Source: a virus. Taken from it: DNA of 64,000 nucleotides. The notes beneath the pieces were generated by a model. It did no database searches. It was not told the DNA's origin and saw nothing but the letters and a program-made list of their open reading frames with translations. Position numbers and translations under genes: made by a program. The first letter of the stretch is position 1. Every line of letters starts with the position of its first letter. Positions 54,783 through 64,000 of the stretch are shown in pieces. Location of the stretch: IMG/VR virus record IMGVR_UViG_3300035670_000151, positions 1 to 64,000 of that record, one strand, 5' to 3'.

Positions 54783-57700
54783 GAAGTTTATTAAGGTTGG
54801 TATTCTGTATAATGCGTTCGACCCATCAAAGGTTGAACACAGTGAGATTCTATATAGAAAGAATACGACACTAGCACGCTATCTACACGACCTACCAAAG
54901 GATTGTGAATGGAAGATCGGCCTTAATGGGACTCCGGTAACTCTTGAAGAACATGGTAAGACACGCCTAAAGCCTACTGATACAATTCAGCTAGTTGTAG
55001 TTCCCCGTGGTGGCGGTGCCAAGAACATTCTACGTATGGTGGCCATGGTCGCCCTTGTCGTAGGTGCTTTCTTCCTATTTGCCCCAGCCGCAATTGGTGG
55101 TCTAGCTCTTCTAGGTGGTTCAGCCCTAGCGGTTGGTATCGGTATGTCGGTATTCACCCTAGCTGGTGGTCTACTAATTAACGCCCTATTAGCTCCTAAA
55201 ACTCCTAAAATCGACAACGAAGAATCCTCATCATACGGTTATGATGGGGCTAAAAACACGGCTAAAGAAGGCGTAGCAATCCCGGTAGTATACGGGGAAT
55301 ACCGTGTAGCTGGTAACTATGTTGACCTTTACACCGAGAACGTAGGCGACGACCAGTATCTATATGGTAGAACTGTTCTATCAGACGGTCTAATCGATGG
55401 CGTTTCAGCGCCTTACCTAAACGATCAGCCAATCACAAGCTACGATGCCGTAACTTGGGGATTCACTGCTGGTAGCGCAACAGAAACTGTAAACCCTCTA
55501 TTCAGCCGTTCAATTAGTCAGGTAACAAAGAATGCCGAACTAACATACGCCAACGGCTACATGACACACACTACTACGGAAGAGATTGACCGCTTCCAAG
55601 TTAATCTAGCTTTCCCTAAGGGTATTGTCCACTTCACTACGAAGAAGGGCAATAAGGATTGGCATGAGTCGGTTGTAACCGTAGAATACAAGCTAGCAAG
55701 CGCTTCAACTTGGACGCAGCTAAACGGCGGCAATACAGACCCTCGTTGGCCTTCATGGGCGTTCAACTTCACCGATAAGCGCGCTAAAGTAATCCGTAAA
55801 ACCATCGAATCACAGACTCTAACTCCGGGTATCTATAATATCCGCGTAAGAAAGATTACGCAGAACCTAGACGAAGATCATGATATGGACCAGACGATTG
55901 TAACCGATATCGGTGAAATCGTTACTGGTGGAACGACTCTACGTCACGTAGCTAACGCCTACTACAAGATCAAGATGAACGAACAGCTAAGCAATGTTCC
56001 TAACATTACTTGGCTAGTAAAGGGTGTTAAGGTCAATCACTATGACATTAACGGTAACGTAACCCAAAAGGCATGGACAGACAACCCAGCGTGGATTGTT
56101 CTAGACATGCTAATTGGCGAAGAGCGCGGAACACCCGGAATCTATTCTATCGACTTCCCAGCGTTCGTAGAATGGGCGCAATGGTGCGAAGACAACAGCC
56201 TAAAGTTTAACGGTGTATTCGACACCACAACTACCCTATGGGATGCTTGCGTTGACGTTCTAAAGATCGGTCACGCTGCATTCTCTCGCGTAGGAACAAA
56301 GCTATCACTAGCTATCGATAAGCCACAACAGCCAGTAATGCTATTTGGTCCGGGTAATATCTTCAAAGATACATTCTCGATCAGCTACATTGCTATGGCA
56401 GACAGAGCTAATGAGTTCGAAATTTCTTATTACGATAAGGAAGACCTAAACACTCAGAAGACCATCCGCGTAGTCGATCCAGAGGCAGACCAGAGAGGCG
56501 ATGTCCCTCGCGCTGTTTCATACTCAGTTCCGGGTATCGACAACTTCGATCAGGCTCTACAGGAAGTTTGGTATCAGCTATATAATAACCGCTATCTAAG
56601 ACGCACTGTAAGCTTTGAAGCCCCGGTTGAATCAATCGGTCTAGGCATTGGTGACGTTGCCCTAATTCAACACGATGTTGTTAATTGGGGTGTATCAGGC
56701 CGTCTAGGCGCTGGTTCAAACGAACTAGTCATCAAGCTAGATCGTCCAGTAACAATGGAAGATAACAAAGACTACTCGATCCTAGTAATCGGTAACGCTG
56801 CCTCAAGAGGCACTTATCAGGTTGTAGGCAGCAGCGGTAATGTTGTAACCCTAGCTGGAACTAACGGTAAAGTCCTAACCCTAGAAAACTGCAAGCGTCT
56901 AGTTCAAGGCGAAGTAGATCGTTCAATCGAAGCTATCAACGTAGTTGGTAACAGCGCTTACGTAACTGTAGGTGGTGATAACGATTTCGTAACAGGAACT
57001 AACGCTACCGTTTGGGACACTGATGTTATTGAAGAAAGAGACGTTGTTTACGTTGAAGGCACAACCGATACCATTACGGTTGCTACAGCTTTCGGCGCTG
57101 CCCCTGCTCAATATTCTAACTTCATGTTCGGCGACAAGGAAATCGTAAAGAAGCCTTACCGTCTAAAAGCTCTAACGGGAACTGGTTTCGACCAGCGTAA
57201 GCTAACGTTCGTAGAATATAACGAAGCCATTTACAATCCGCCAGAAACAATCGTGCCTTATCCAGCTACAACAGAGCCAAAGACGGTTCTACATGTTCGT
57301 AGCTTAGCGTTTGCGCACGACCAGTATGGTTCATACGACAATACGTCCGTAGACGGCGTTCTATCATGGCAGACAGGTCACATTAAGAACTATGGCGGTG
57401 CCGACATTTACATGTCAATCGGTGACGCCGAATTCACATTCTATCAGACTATCTTCAACACAAACGAATGCCAGATCAAGGTAAGCACTGACCAAGAAGT
57501 AGCGGTTAAGGTAATCTCATTTAACACCGATCTAACAAGAGCAAGCTCAGGTGCGGCTCCTACTCTATCTCTAGAGGTTGACAGTAAAGCATCCGTTCTA
57601 GACGCCCCTACAGCCCTGTCAGTGGCCCAGATCAGCTATTTGGCTACCGCACTAGTGGAAGTGATTTGGAACGGCCCTGATGGGCTTACAACCGACGAAC

Positions 57701-60700
57701 AGACACGTATCCGCTATCGTGTTCAAGTGAAACCAGAAGGCAACACCGAATGGGACGAATATGGCGTAACAGATCAATATTATCTAAGAGTGGGCGACTT
57801 AAGAGTTGGAACGCATGAATTCCGCGTTCGCTCTGAGATTGGTAATTCATTCTCAGATTGGAGAACTGTAAACTTTACAACTTTCACTACTACGGAAACT
57901 ATTCAACCCGGTGCTACTAATGGCTCAAGCCCAAGCGAACAAGCTCTACTTGAACAATTAGAAAGAGACGCGGAAGCTGCTAAAGATAGCATCGAAGAAT
58001 TAATTGAGACTTATGGAACGACCGCATCAGCCGCTCAAAGTGCTGCCGAAGCGGAAGGTTTTAAAGTTGCTGCTGAAAACGCTAAAACAGCTACGGAAGG
58101 TTTAAAATCTGATGCTGAAATCGCCGCTGCTGCTGCCGAAGTAAGTAGACAAGCTAGCGAACAAGCCGAAACAGATGCTAATTTACTTAAGCAAGCTGCC
58201 GAAGCTGCAAAAACTGCTTCTGAACAAGCTAGAGATAATGCTAGTGGATCGGCTAACGCAGCTAATGGTTCAGCGCAAATCGCTTCTACTAAAGCTGATG
58301 AAGCTGGAATTAGTGCAACCGCTGCCCAAGCAAGTGCGGTTGTAGCCTCTACGGCCGCCCGTGCGCTACTACCATCTACATTTACCAATGCGGATAGCTG
58401 GTCCAGTAATTGGGTCGGCGCAACTGGTAAAATCACAGACGACGCTAGGTTCACACTAGTCAATGATACTACCTTTGGCAATGTACTTAATGTTAATAAC
58501 GTTCCTGCGTTTGCACCTCATATTGTGCCTAAGGGCGACATTGAGCTTGTTCCTGATCGTATTTTTGAAATCTCTGTCCAATGGATGCTTCGCTCTGGTC
58601 AGAATGGCGATAACCCTGTCAACGGCATTCTATGGGCTGTAGGTATTAAACCTGATGGTAACGCAAACGGCACGTATAATATTCCAATTAATATCACAGT
58701 AGGTGGTGTTGGTTGGGGCACAGGCTATGGCTTCAAGTTAGATAAATTCGATGTCCCTTCTAATGCTTTATTAGCAGACGGTTATACTAAGATTAGACCT
58801 CTAATCCGTATTGATAATCAGGGTGTGTTCTCTTTACGCACTCTGTCAATTCGTGATGTCACTGCCGAACGTGCGGCTAAAGGCTTTGCCGATGCGTCTG
58901 CCGAATCCGCTAGTACTGCAAGTATTAAAGCTACCGAGTCTGGAAACTCAGCTTCATCAGCTAATACAAGTAGAGTTAATGCTGAAACTGCGGCAGGTAA
59001 CGCGAACGCTTACCAGCAGCAAGCAAGCCAGTCCGCACAGGATGCTTCCGGTAGCGCTCAAACGGCGGGCAATCAGGCTGGTGCCGCTGCAACATCGGCT
59101 TATAATGCTGGGCAATCTGCGAATGCCGCATCTAACAGCGCTCAAACCGCTTCTACTAAAGCTGATGAAGCTGGGAATTCAGCCAACGCAGCTAATAGCA
59201 GCAAAGTAGCAGCGGAGAGCGCCTTTGCTTCCGCCAAGGGCATTCTTGTAAATTCAGGACCAACCTCTTTTAGAGACTTGTATTCTTGGACACAAGATTT
59301 TAGCGGCGGCGCAGGTGATCTTTCTGGTGACGCACGTTTTAGTGTTAGAACTACTAATGGCGTAACAGGTCTTGGTGTCGATAACCGTCCACACTTTAGC
59401 CCACATATTGCAAGCAAATCCTTATTCACTCTATCACCCGGTCGCAGGCTTCGTGTCAACCTTAAGTGGTTGATTGTAGATGCGAGTTCTGGGAATCCGC
59501 AAGTCTCCTTGTATCTTATCGGTCGTCGCTCTAATGGCACTGATTGGGGTATTAGTACAGCCTTTACTATTCAATCTGGGCAAAATGGCTGGGGTGAAGG
59601 AAGTGTCTATGCGCATCATAGTTTTGAATGCTCCGCAGATGATTTCATCGCACAAGGTGTTTACGCTGCACGTACATTAGCTCGAATTGATGTTGGTGGT
59701 TACTACAAACTTGACTCTATGTTTGTAGAGGATATTACTGACGTATACAATAGCTGGAACAATGCTAATGCATCGGCAAGTAGCGCTCAAACTGCGAGTA
59801 CAAAAGCCGATGAAGCAAGCCAGTCTGCTAATGCTGCAAGTCAAAGTAAAACCGATGCGCAAACTGCAATGGGCCAAGCTCAGACTTTTGCCGGTAACGC
59901 AAGCACTTCTGCAAATAATGCAGCGGGTCATGAAGGTAATGCCTACACTTATTCACAGAATGCTAGCCAATCCGCAAATAATGCTAACAATTCTGCTAAC
60001 GCTGCTGCTGGTAGCGCACAAACAGCTTCTACAAAAGCAAATGAAGCGAGTGTTTCTGCTAACGCTGCTGAAACTTCTAAAGTTTCAGCTTCTAATATCG
60101 TTCGTGCTAATTACCCTTCTGTTTTTAATGATCTGAATGATTGGTCATGGGATTGGGGTACAGCGTCCGGTTCCCTTAGCAGTGATTCACGTTTTATTCT
60201 AGACGAGTCTAGTGATGGTCTTGGTAGAAAATTGGGGGTTAGCAATGTTCCTCATTTCACACCCCACATTGTTTCTAAAGGGTATTACCCAATTGTTCGT
60301 GATCGCAGATATAAGATCACGTCTAAGCTGCGTCTTCGTGGTGGACAAACTGGCTCATCTGTCAGCTTTGCACTTTTCTTTATCGGTATAAAAGACGGTA
60401 GTTTTCAGTCAGGCGATTATTGGAATAATGCTTCACAGAGCTTCACTGTTGGGGAAGGCCAAGAAGGCTGGGGCAATGGTCTTAATACTTCTTACATTGA
60501 AGTTAATTCAAACACACTATGGGATAATGGTGTTCGTTGGATTCGTCCTCTTCTACGCATTGATAGTCAGGGTTACTATTGGGTTACTTCACTACAACTT
60601 GAAGATATCACTAGCGCTAATACAGCTAAGAATTATGCTGATGCAGCGGCCCAAAGTGCAAGCACTGCAAGTATAAAAGCCGACGAAGCTGGAAATTCGG

Positions 60701-63700
60701 CTTCTGCTGCTAACACAAGTCGTACTAACGCCGAAACAGCCGCCAATAATGCTAATACTTATCGCGGTCAAGCCGAAACCTTCCGCAATGAAGCAAGTGT
60801 TTCCGCTAGTAATGCATCAGGTAGTGCAAATACAGCAAGTCAACAAGCAGGTCTTGCTAGTGGCTCTGCTTATAATGCAAGCCAGTATGCAAATGCTGCA
60901 AGCAATAGCGCAAATACAGCCACAACTAAAGCCAACGAAGCAAGCAATAGTGCATCTGCCGTTAATGTGTCTAAGATCGAAGCATCTAGTTACGCATCTG
61001 GCAATCTAATCGGTAAAGCTAATTTTACTGATGGTCAGAAGGGTAACTGGTCCGGTGCAGTTACTGTACAATGGGACGGTGGAATTAATGCATACGTCCT
61101 TCAACAAACAGCGCGTGATGTTCTTGAAGGCGAGCTTAAGGATGGAAATTGGGCTAGCCGTCGCTTCCGCATGACAGGTAATGCCGCTGCGTGGAATGGT
61201 GTTCCTGCACGTATCGGTTTCCAAACTAAAGACGTCAATGGTAATATCAACTACCCTACGATTCTTGCTCGACCGGCTGGCACAGGTTATGGCGACTTCT
61301 CCGGTGAATTTGTTCTAGGCAACGATGTTGTACAAGCGCGGCCTTTCCTGCAATCGGCTAACGATAATGGTGAAACAACTCACGGCATTAATTGGCGTTG
61401 GTTCCGAATTGAGGATATCACCTCTGAAAAGAATGCAGAGAGTTTTGCAAATGCCGCATCAGGTTGGTCTAATTCAGCCAGTAGTGAGGCCAATCGTGCA
61501 AGTGGTCGCGCTGATGCCGCTAATGGTTATGCCAATAGCGCCGAGTCTTATCGTAACGATGCTTATACTCATTCGCAAAATGCTTCAACCTACGCTTCAC
61601 AGGCGGATGGTTATCGTAGTGCTGCACAGTCTGCTTCTAATCTAGCTGCTACCTATTCCGCAGGTGGTGGTAATATGATTGGTAACAGCGAATTCTTGTC
61701 TAAAGATGGCTGGTCAGCTTATGCTAACGGCGCGGGCTTTGACCAGTGGGAAATCAACTACCCATTAGGTGACGCATGGCATCCCGAAGGCAAGAATGTA
61801 TTAACTATCCATCAGAATAATGGAGATACTGGTCTATATGGGCAGTGGTTCTATGGGTTCATGCCTGTTGTCGGTGGGCAATTCTATGAATTCACGGCTA
61901 AAGTGGCTGCGCATCGTGCTAACGCCGAAGTACGTATTGATTGGTACGATGTCGATGGTAACGGTATAAGCTCTACCTATTCGGGACAAATGGCTACGTC
62001 TAGTGGTGGTCGTCAAATCGGTAATTACAGCCATATGGTTGCAAGAGGCTACGCACCTGCTAATGCCGCCAAAGCGCTTGTTGTAGTGCTTAAGATGGGC
62101 ACTTTCTCTGGTCAAGGTGATAGCTGGCTTTGGTTCTGTGAGCCTATGTTCCGTAAATATTATGAAGCAGGACAATCCCCTTCTACTTACGCTGCCGGTA
62201 ATGGTCTTGATACCACAAAGACTTTAACAGCCAACGTAGCTCAGAATGCCATTGCAATTGCTGATGCGAACACGCAACTTGGTAGCCTTCGTACTACCGT
62301 TCAAGCTGGTAATCCTAACCTGCTAAAGAATGGCGGGTTTGAGCGGGGCATTACCGGTTGGGTCAACGGCTATGGCAGTTGGACGGCCATTTCCAATACT
62401 TGGGGGCCTTACGCTTACATCTGGGTGGGCGCTACCATGACGCAAGACCGTTACTATTACATGGACTCTGCGCATATGGAAGTTGATCCAAATACGCAGT
62501 ATACTTATAGCTGTACCTATGGTGTTAGTGGTAATAATGGCAACATTCGCGGTTACACCGAAATTCTCTGGCTCAATAGTAGTGGTCAAGAGGTGAGTCG
62601 CAATGGCGCCACCAGCCGTAACGCAAGCTTTTGGTTTGAGCAAAACAGACGTGAAGTTGCTACAGTAACAAGTCCTTCTAATGCTGTAAAAGCATTGGTA
62701 CGTGTCATCCTATACGCACCTAATGGGGCTACTGTAGACCAAATGGCGGTTCGTCAACAGAAGTTTGAGAGAGGCAGTGTTGCAACACCTTACTCGTCAG
62801 AAGCGACCGTCAACACAATCAACGAGGCTATCGTTACAACAGATGGTAAAGCTACAACTGCACTTGCCCGTGCTGCTGTGAAGGTTGATGTCAATGGTTT
62901 AATTACTGGATGGGAAACCAATAACAACGGGCAAACTGGTAACTTCAAAGTGTTTGCAGATAACTTCTCTGTGGAGCCTTCTAGTAGCAGTGGAAATCGT
63001 ATGGCATGGTCTGATGGTACGCTACGCATCTATGCTGGTGACACGATGTACGTTGTCGGTAAAGGCTTCGGTTCTTCAAACCAGTTCCTTGAATGGACAG
63101 GACCAGCCCAGACTAACCTTGCTAACTGCACAGAAGCTAACGCCATCAAGTTTGTGAAGACTAACGGCCAAGCTTACTACGCTGGTGGTATCATTGCTGG
63201 AACTCTAAAGAACTCAAACGCTTGGAGCGGCCTAGCAGCAACCGGGTCTACAACGGCAGGTCCGTTCGGTTCTAACGGTAATGATATCGCGGTCAATGCT
63301 TCATATTCAATGAGTTGCAACGGCCTACTATCATTCCCTGCTACCTCAACAGGATTGAATAACTATAACTCGGCAATCTCAAACTTGCAGAGCAACGGTT
63401 ACAATATTTCAGGAAGCAACCAAGACGGTCACTACGGTGGCAAGAGTGACAATAGAACAACCGACTTTACCCTGTCACTAGTGAAAGGTTCGACTACCGT
63501 AAGTACCCTAAACACCTGCAACGGGTCCATCACACTAGAAGGCCAAGCGCCTGTTCCGGGCGATAGTCAGGCCGGTTGGATCAAAAGGACATATAACTAT
63601 TGGGCATCATTCACTTGGAACGATACCGAAAAATCAACAGCTAACAGAACCTTCACCGTTAACATGTCACGTTTCAATCCGCCAGACACAATAGCGTCAC

Positions 63701-63732
63701 AAAGAGTAAGTATAACAACAACGGAGTGGTAA
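54772..63732 (+). CDS. Giant J-like host-specificity protein with I-like N-terminus
   Basis: 2,986 aa. Residues 1-85 look like the beta-grasp start of lambda I (LNGTPVTLEE, LKPTDTIQLVVVPRGGG) followed by its hydrophobic Gly/Ala segment; then the J core (KEGVAIPVVYGEYRVAGNYV onward, to about 1050) with a fibronectin type III part near 960-1040. From about 1060 to 2640, Ala/Ser/Asn-rich coiled-coil repeats alternate with at least five beta-sandwich modules, then a C-terminal receptor part. Forms the tail tip and fibre that binds the host. Confidence 0.9.
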   Translation: MKTEKFIKVGILYNAFDPSKVEHSEILYRKNTTLARYLHDLPKDCEWKIGLNGTPVTLEEHGKTRLKPTDTIQLVVVPRGGGAKNILRMVAMVALVVGAFFLFAPAAIGGLALLGGSALAVGIGMSVFTLAGGLLINALLAPKTPKIDNEESSSYGYDGAKNTAKEGVAIPVVYGEYRVAGNYVDLYTENVGDDQYLYGRTVLSDGLIDGVSAPYLNDQPITSYDAVTWGFTAGSATETVNPLFSRSISQVTKNAELTYANGYMTHTTTEEIDRFQVNLAFPKGIVHFTTKKGNKDWHESVVTVEYKLASASTWTQLNGGNTDPRWPSWAFNFTDKRAKVIRKTIESQTLTPGIYNIRVRKITQNLDEDHDMDQTIVTDIGEIVTGGTTLRHVANAYYKIKMNEQLSNVPNITWLVKGVKVNHYDINGNVTQKAWTDNPAWIVLDMLIGEERGTPGIYSIDFPAFVEWAQWCEDNSLKFNGVFDTTTTLWDACVDVLKIGHAAFSRVGTKLSLAIDKPQQPVMLFGPGNIFKDTFSISYIAMADRANEFEISYYDKEDLNTQKTIRVVDPEADQRGDVPRAVSYSVPGIDNFDQALQEVWYQLYNNRYLRRTVSFEAPVESIGLGIGDVALIQHDVVNWGVSGRLGAGSNELVIKLDRPVTMEDNKDYSILVIGNAASRGTYQVVGSSGNVVTLAGTNGKVLTLENCKRLVQGEVDRSIEAINVVGNSAYVTVGGDNDFVTGTNATVWDTDVIEERDVVYVEGTTDTITVATAFGAAPAQYSNFMFGDKEIVKKPYRLKALTGTGFDQRKLTFVEYNEAIYNPPETIVPYPATTEPKTVLHVRSLAFAHDQYGSYDNTSVDGVLSWQTGHIKNYGGADIYMSIGDAEFTFYQTIFNTNECQIKVSTDQEVAVKVISFNTDLTRASSGAAPTLSLEVDSKASVLDAPTALSVAQISYLATALVEVIWNGPDGLTTDEQTRIRYRVQVKPEGNTEWDEYGVTDQYYLRVGDLRVGTHEFRVRSEIGNSFSDWRTVNFTTFTTTETIQPGATNGSSPSEQALLEQLERDAEAAKDSIEELIETYGTTASAAQSAAEAEGFKVAAENAKTATEGLKSDAEIAAAAAEVSRQASEQAETDANLLKQAAEAAKTASEQARDNASGSANAANGSAQIASTKADEAGISATAAQASAVVASTAARALLPSTFTNADSWSSNWVGATGKITDDARFTLVNDTTFGNVLNVNNVPAFAPHIVPKGDIELVPDRIFEISVQWMLRSGQNGDNPVNGILWAVGIKPDGNANGTYNIPINITVGGVGWGTGYGFKLDKFDVPSNALLADGYTKIRPLIRIDNQGVFSLRTLSIRDVTAERAAKGFADASAESASTASIKATESGNSASSANTSRVNAETAAGNANAYQQQASQSAQDASGSAQTAGNQAGAAATSAYNAGQSANAASNSAQTASTKADEAGNSANAANSSKVAAESAFASAKGILVNSGPTSFRDLYSWTQDFSGGAGDLSGDARFSVRTTNGVTGLGVDNRPHFSPHIASKSLFTLSPGRRLRVNLKWLIVDASSGNPQVSLYLIGRRSNGTDWGISTAFTIQSGQNGWGEGSVYAHHSFECSADDFIAQGVYAARTLARIDVGGYYKLDSMFVEDITDVYNSWNNANASASSAQTASTKADEASQSANAASQSKTDAQTAMGQAQTFAGNASTSANNAAGHEGNAYTYSQNASQSANNANNSANAAAGSAQTASTKANEASVSANAAETSKVSASNIVRANYPSVFNDLNDWSWDWGTASGSLSSDSRFILDESSDGLGRKLGVSNVPHFTPHIVSKGYYPIVRDRRYKITSKLRLRGGQTGSSVSFALFFIGIKDGSFQSGDYWNNASQSFTVGEGQEGWGNGLNTSYIEVNSNTLWDNGVRWIRPLLRIDSQGYYWVTSLQLEDITSANTAKNYADAAAQSASTASIKADEAGNSASAANTSRTNAETAANNANTYRGQAETFRNEASVSASNASGSANTASQQAGLASGSAYNASQYANAASNSANTATTKANEASNSASAVNVSKIEASSYASGNLIGKANFTDGQKGNWSGAVTVQWDGGINAYVLQQTARDVLEGELKDGNWASRRFRMTGNAAAWNGVPARIGFQTKDVNGNINYPTILARPAGTGYGDFSGEFVLGNDVVQARPFLQSANDNGETTHGINWRWFRIEDITSEKNAESFANAASGWSNSASSEANRASGRADAANGYANSAESYRNDAYTHSQNASTYASQADGYRSAAQSASNLAATYSAGGGNMIGNSEFLSKDGWSAYANGAGFDQWEINYPLGDAWHPEGKNVLTIHQNNGDTGLYGQWFYGFMPVVGGQFYEFTAKVAAHRANAEVRIDWYDVDGNGISSTYSGQMATSSGGRQIGNYSHMVARGYAPANAAKALVVVLKMGTFSGQGDSWLWFCEPMFRKYYEAGQSPSTYAAGNGLDTTKTLTANVAQNAIAIADANTQLGSLRTTVQAGNPNLLKNGGFERGITGWVNGYGSWTAISNTWGPYAYIWVGATMTQDRYYYMDSAHMEVDPNTQYTYSCTYGVSGNNGNIRGYTEILWLNSSGQEVSRNGATSRNASFWFEQNRREVATVTSPSNAVKALVRVILYAPNGATVDQMAVRQQKFERGSVATPYSSEATVNTINEAIVTTDGKATTALARAAVKVDVNGLITGWETNNNGQTGNFKVFADNFSVEPSSSSGNRMAWSDGTLRIYAGDTMYVVGKGFGSSNQFLEWTGPAQTNLANCTEANAIKFVKTNGQAYYAGGIIAGTLKNSNAWSGLAATGSTTAGPFGSNGNDIAVNASYSMSCNGLLSFPATSTGLNNYNSAISNLQSNGYNISGSNQDGHYGGKSDNRTTDFTLSLVKGSTTVSTLNTCNGSITLEGQAPVPGDSQAGWIKRTYNYWASFTWNDTEKSTANRTFTVNMSRFNPPDTIASQRVSITTTEW

Positions 63733-64000
63733 TGAAAAAACTAGCACTAATAATGACCGTCTTATTGGCGGTCTTATTAGGAAGCTGCATGACGATGGGC
63801 GGTAGGACAGACTTCTACCAGCTAGAGCGCCAAGAATATGTTAAACAGGAAGTGGCCGTGTCATTTGTAGACTATCCTAATCAGAAAGAATTCGATCAGG
63901 CTTTAAAAAAATATGACGTTCAGGAGAATCCCTCTAGAAAAGTTATGTCATTTGCGGTATTAAAGCCTAAAGAGAATAAGTGTGAGATACACACTATCGA
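63732..64000 (+). CDS. Lipoprotein, cut by window end
   Basis: ATG overlaps the J stop. Signal peptide MKKLALIMTVLLAVLLGSC with lipobox LLGSC. Polar after Cys19. Its place directly after J suggests an outer-membrane or virion-associated role such as superinfection exclusion (compare lambda Lom or T5 Llp); inference. Confidence 0.75.
   Translation, partial: MKKLALIMTVLLAVLLGSCMTMGGRTDFYQLERQEYVKQEVAVSFVDYPNQKEFDQALKKYDVQENPSRKVMSFAVLKPKENKCEIHTI

Noticed and set aside
58035-62000. Repeated DNA in J that looks CRISPR- or satellite-like
   Set aside because: Units are irregular in spacing, stay in frame and encode Ala/Ser/Asn coiled coil; they are protein repeats.

Overview
The window is part of a tailed-phage genome (Caudoviricetes) with a lambda/HK97-like siphovirus structural module. 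From about 38.6 kb to the right end it carries, in order: a surface polysaccharide-deacetylase-like protein, small and large terminase, portal, scaffold, major capsid protein, connectors, major tail protein, a frameshifted tail-assembly-chaperone pair, tape measure, lambda M/L/K-like proteins and a 2,986-residue J-like host-specificity protein. The host cannot be fixed from sequence alone. A near-consensus parS box and family resemblances point to a Gram-negative host, possibly an alphaproteobacterium; this is inference.

Layout. (1) 0-9 kb, + strand: a tRNA-Met, a terminator and a dense run of small overlapping genes, mostly unknown. Recognisable ones are two cytidine/dCMP-type deaminases, an HslV/proteasome-like Ntn hydrolase and an HNH-AP2 homing endonuclease. 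(2) 8.8-13.3 kb: gene-poor. It holds a strongly purine-skewed segment, a parS-like site, a family of promoters with a CGAATC motif in the spacer, and several RNA-like structures with their own promoters or terminators, including a possible pseudoknot behind a 6-codon mini-ORF. (3) 13.3-16.4 kb, + strand: a DUF932 gene and unknown genes, ending in a convergent region that can fold as a four-way junction. (4) 16.7-38 kb, almost all - strand: small genes, a TOPRIM protein, a TerC-TerB-vWA tellurite-type module, a DUF3307 protein, a PTH2-like protein, an HD (alarmone-hydrolase-like) protein, an MT-A70 methyltransferase, a GH19 endolysin, a dNMP-kinase-like protein, a UvsW-like helicase and about 25 tRNA genes. 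HNH endonucleases and long non-coding structured stretches interrupt the tRNA array. (5) 38.6-64 kb, + strand: late structural genes, interrupted by one antisense HNH gene.

How it fits together. The tRNA set covers nearly all amino acids; Cys and Tyr were not found, although two odd-length tRNA-like genes remain unassigned. It includes tRNA-Leu(UAG), which reads CUA, the dominant leucine codon of the structural genes. A PTH2-like protein in the same region could recycle peptidyl-tRNA. The most unusual features are non-coding: an 850-nt multi-hairpin RNA region with a tRNA-Arg embedded in one arm, reminiscent of the large phage RNAs GOLLD and ROOL; a second tRNA spacer closed by a perfect 16-bp stem; and the promoter family plus structured RNAs at 10-13 kb. 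All folds were found by eye and none was computed.
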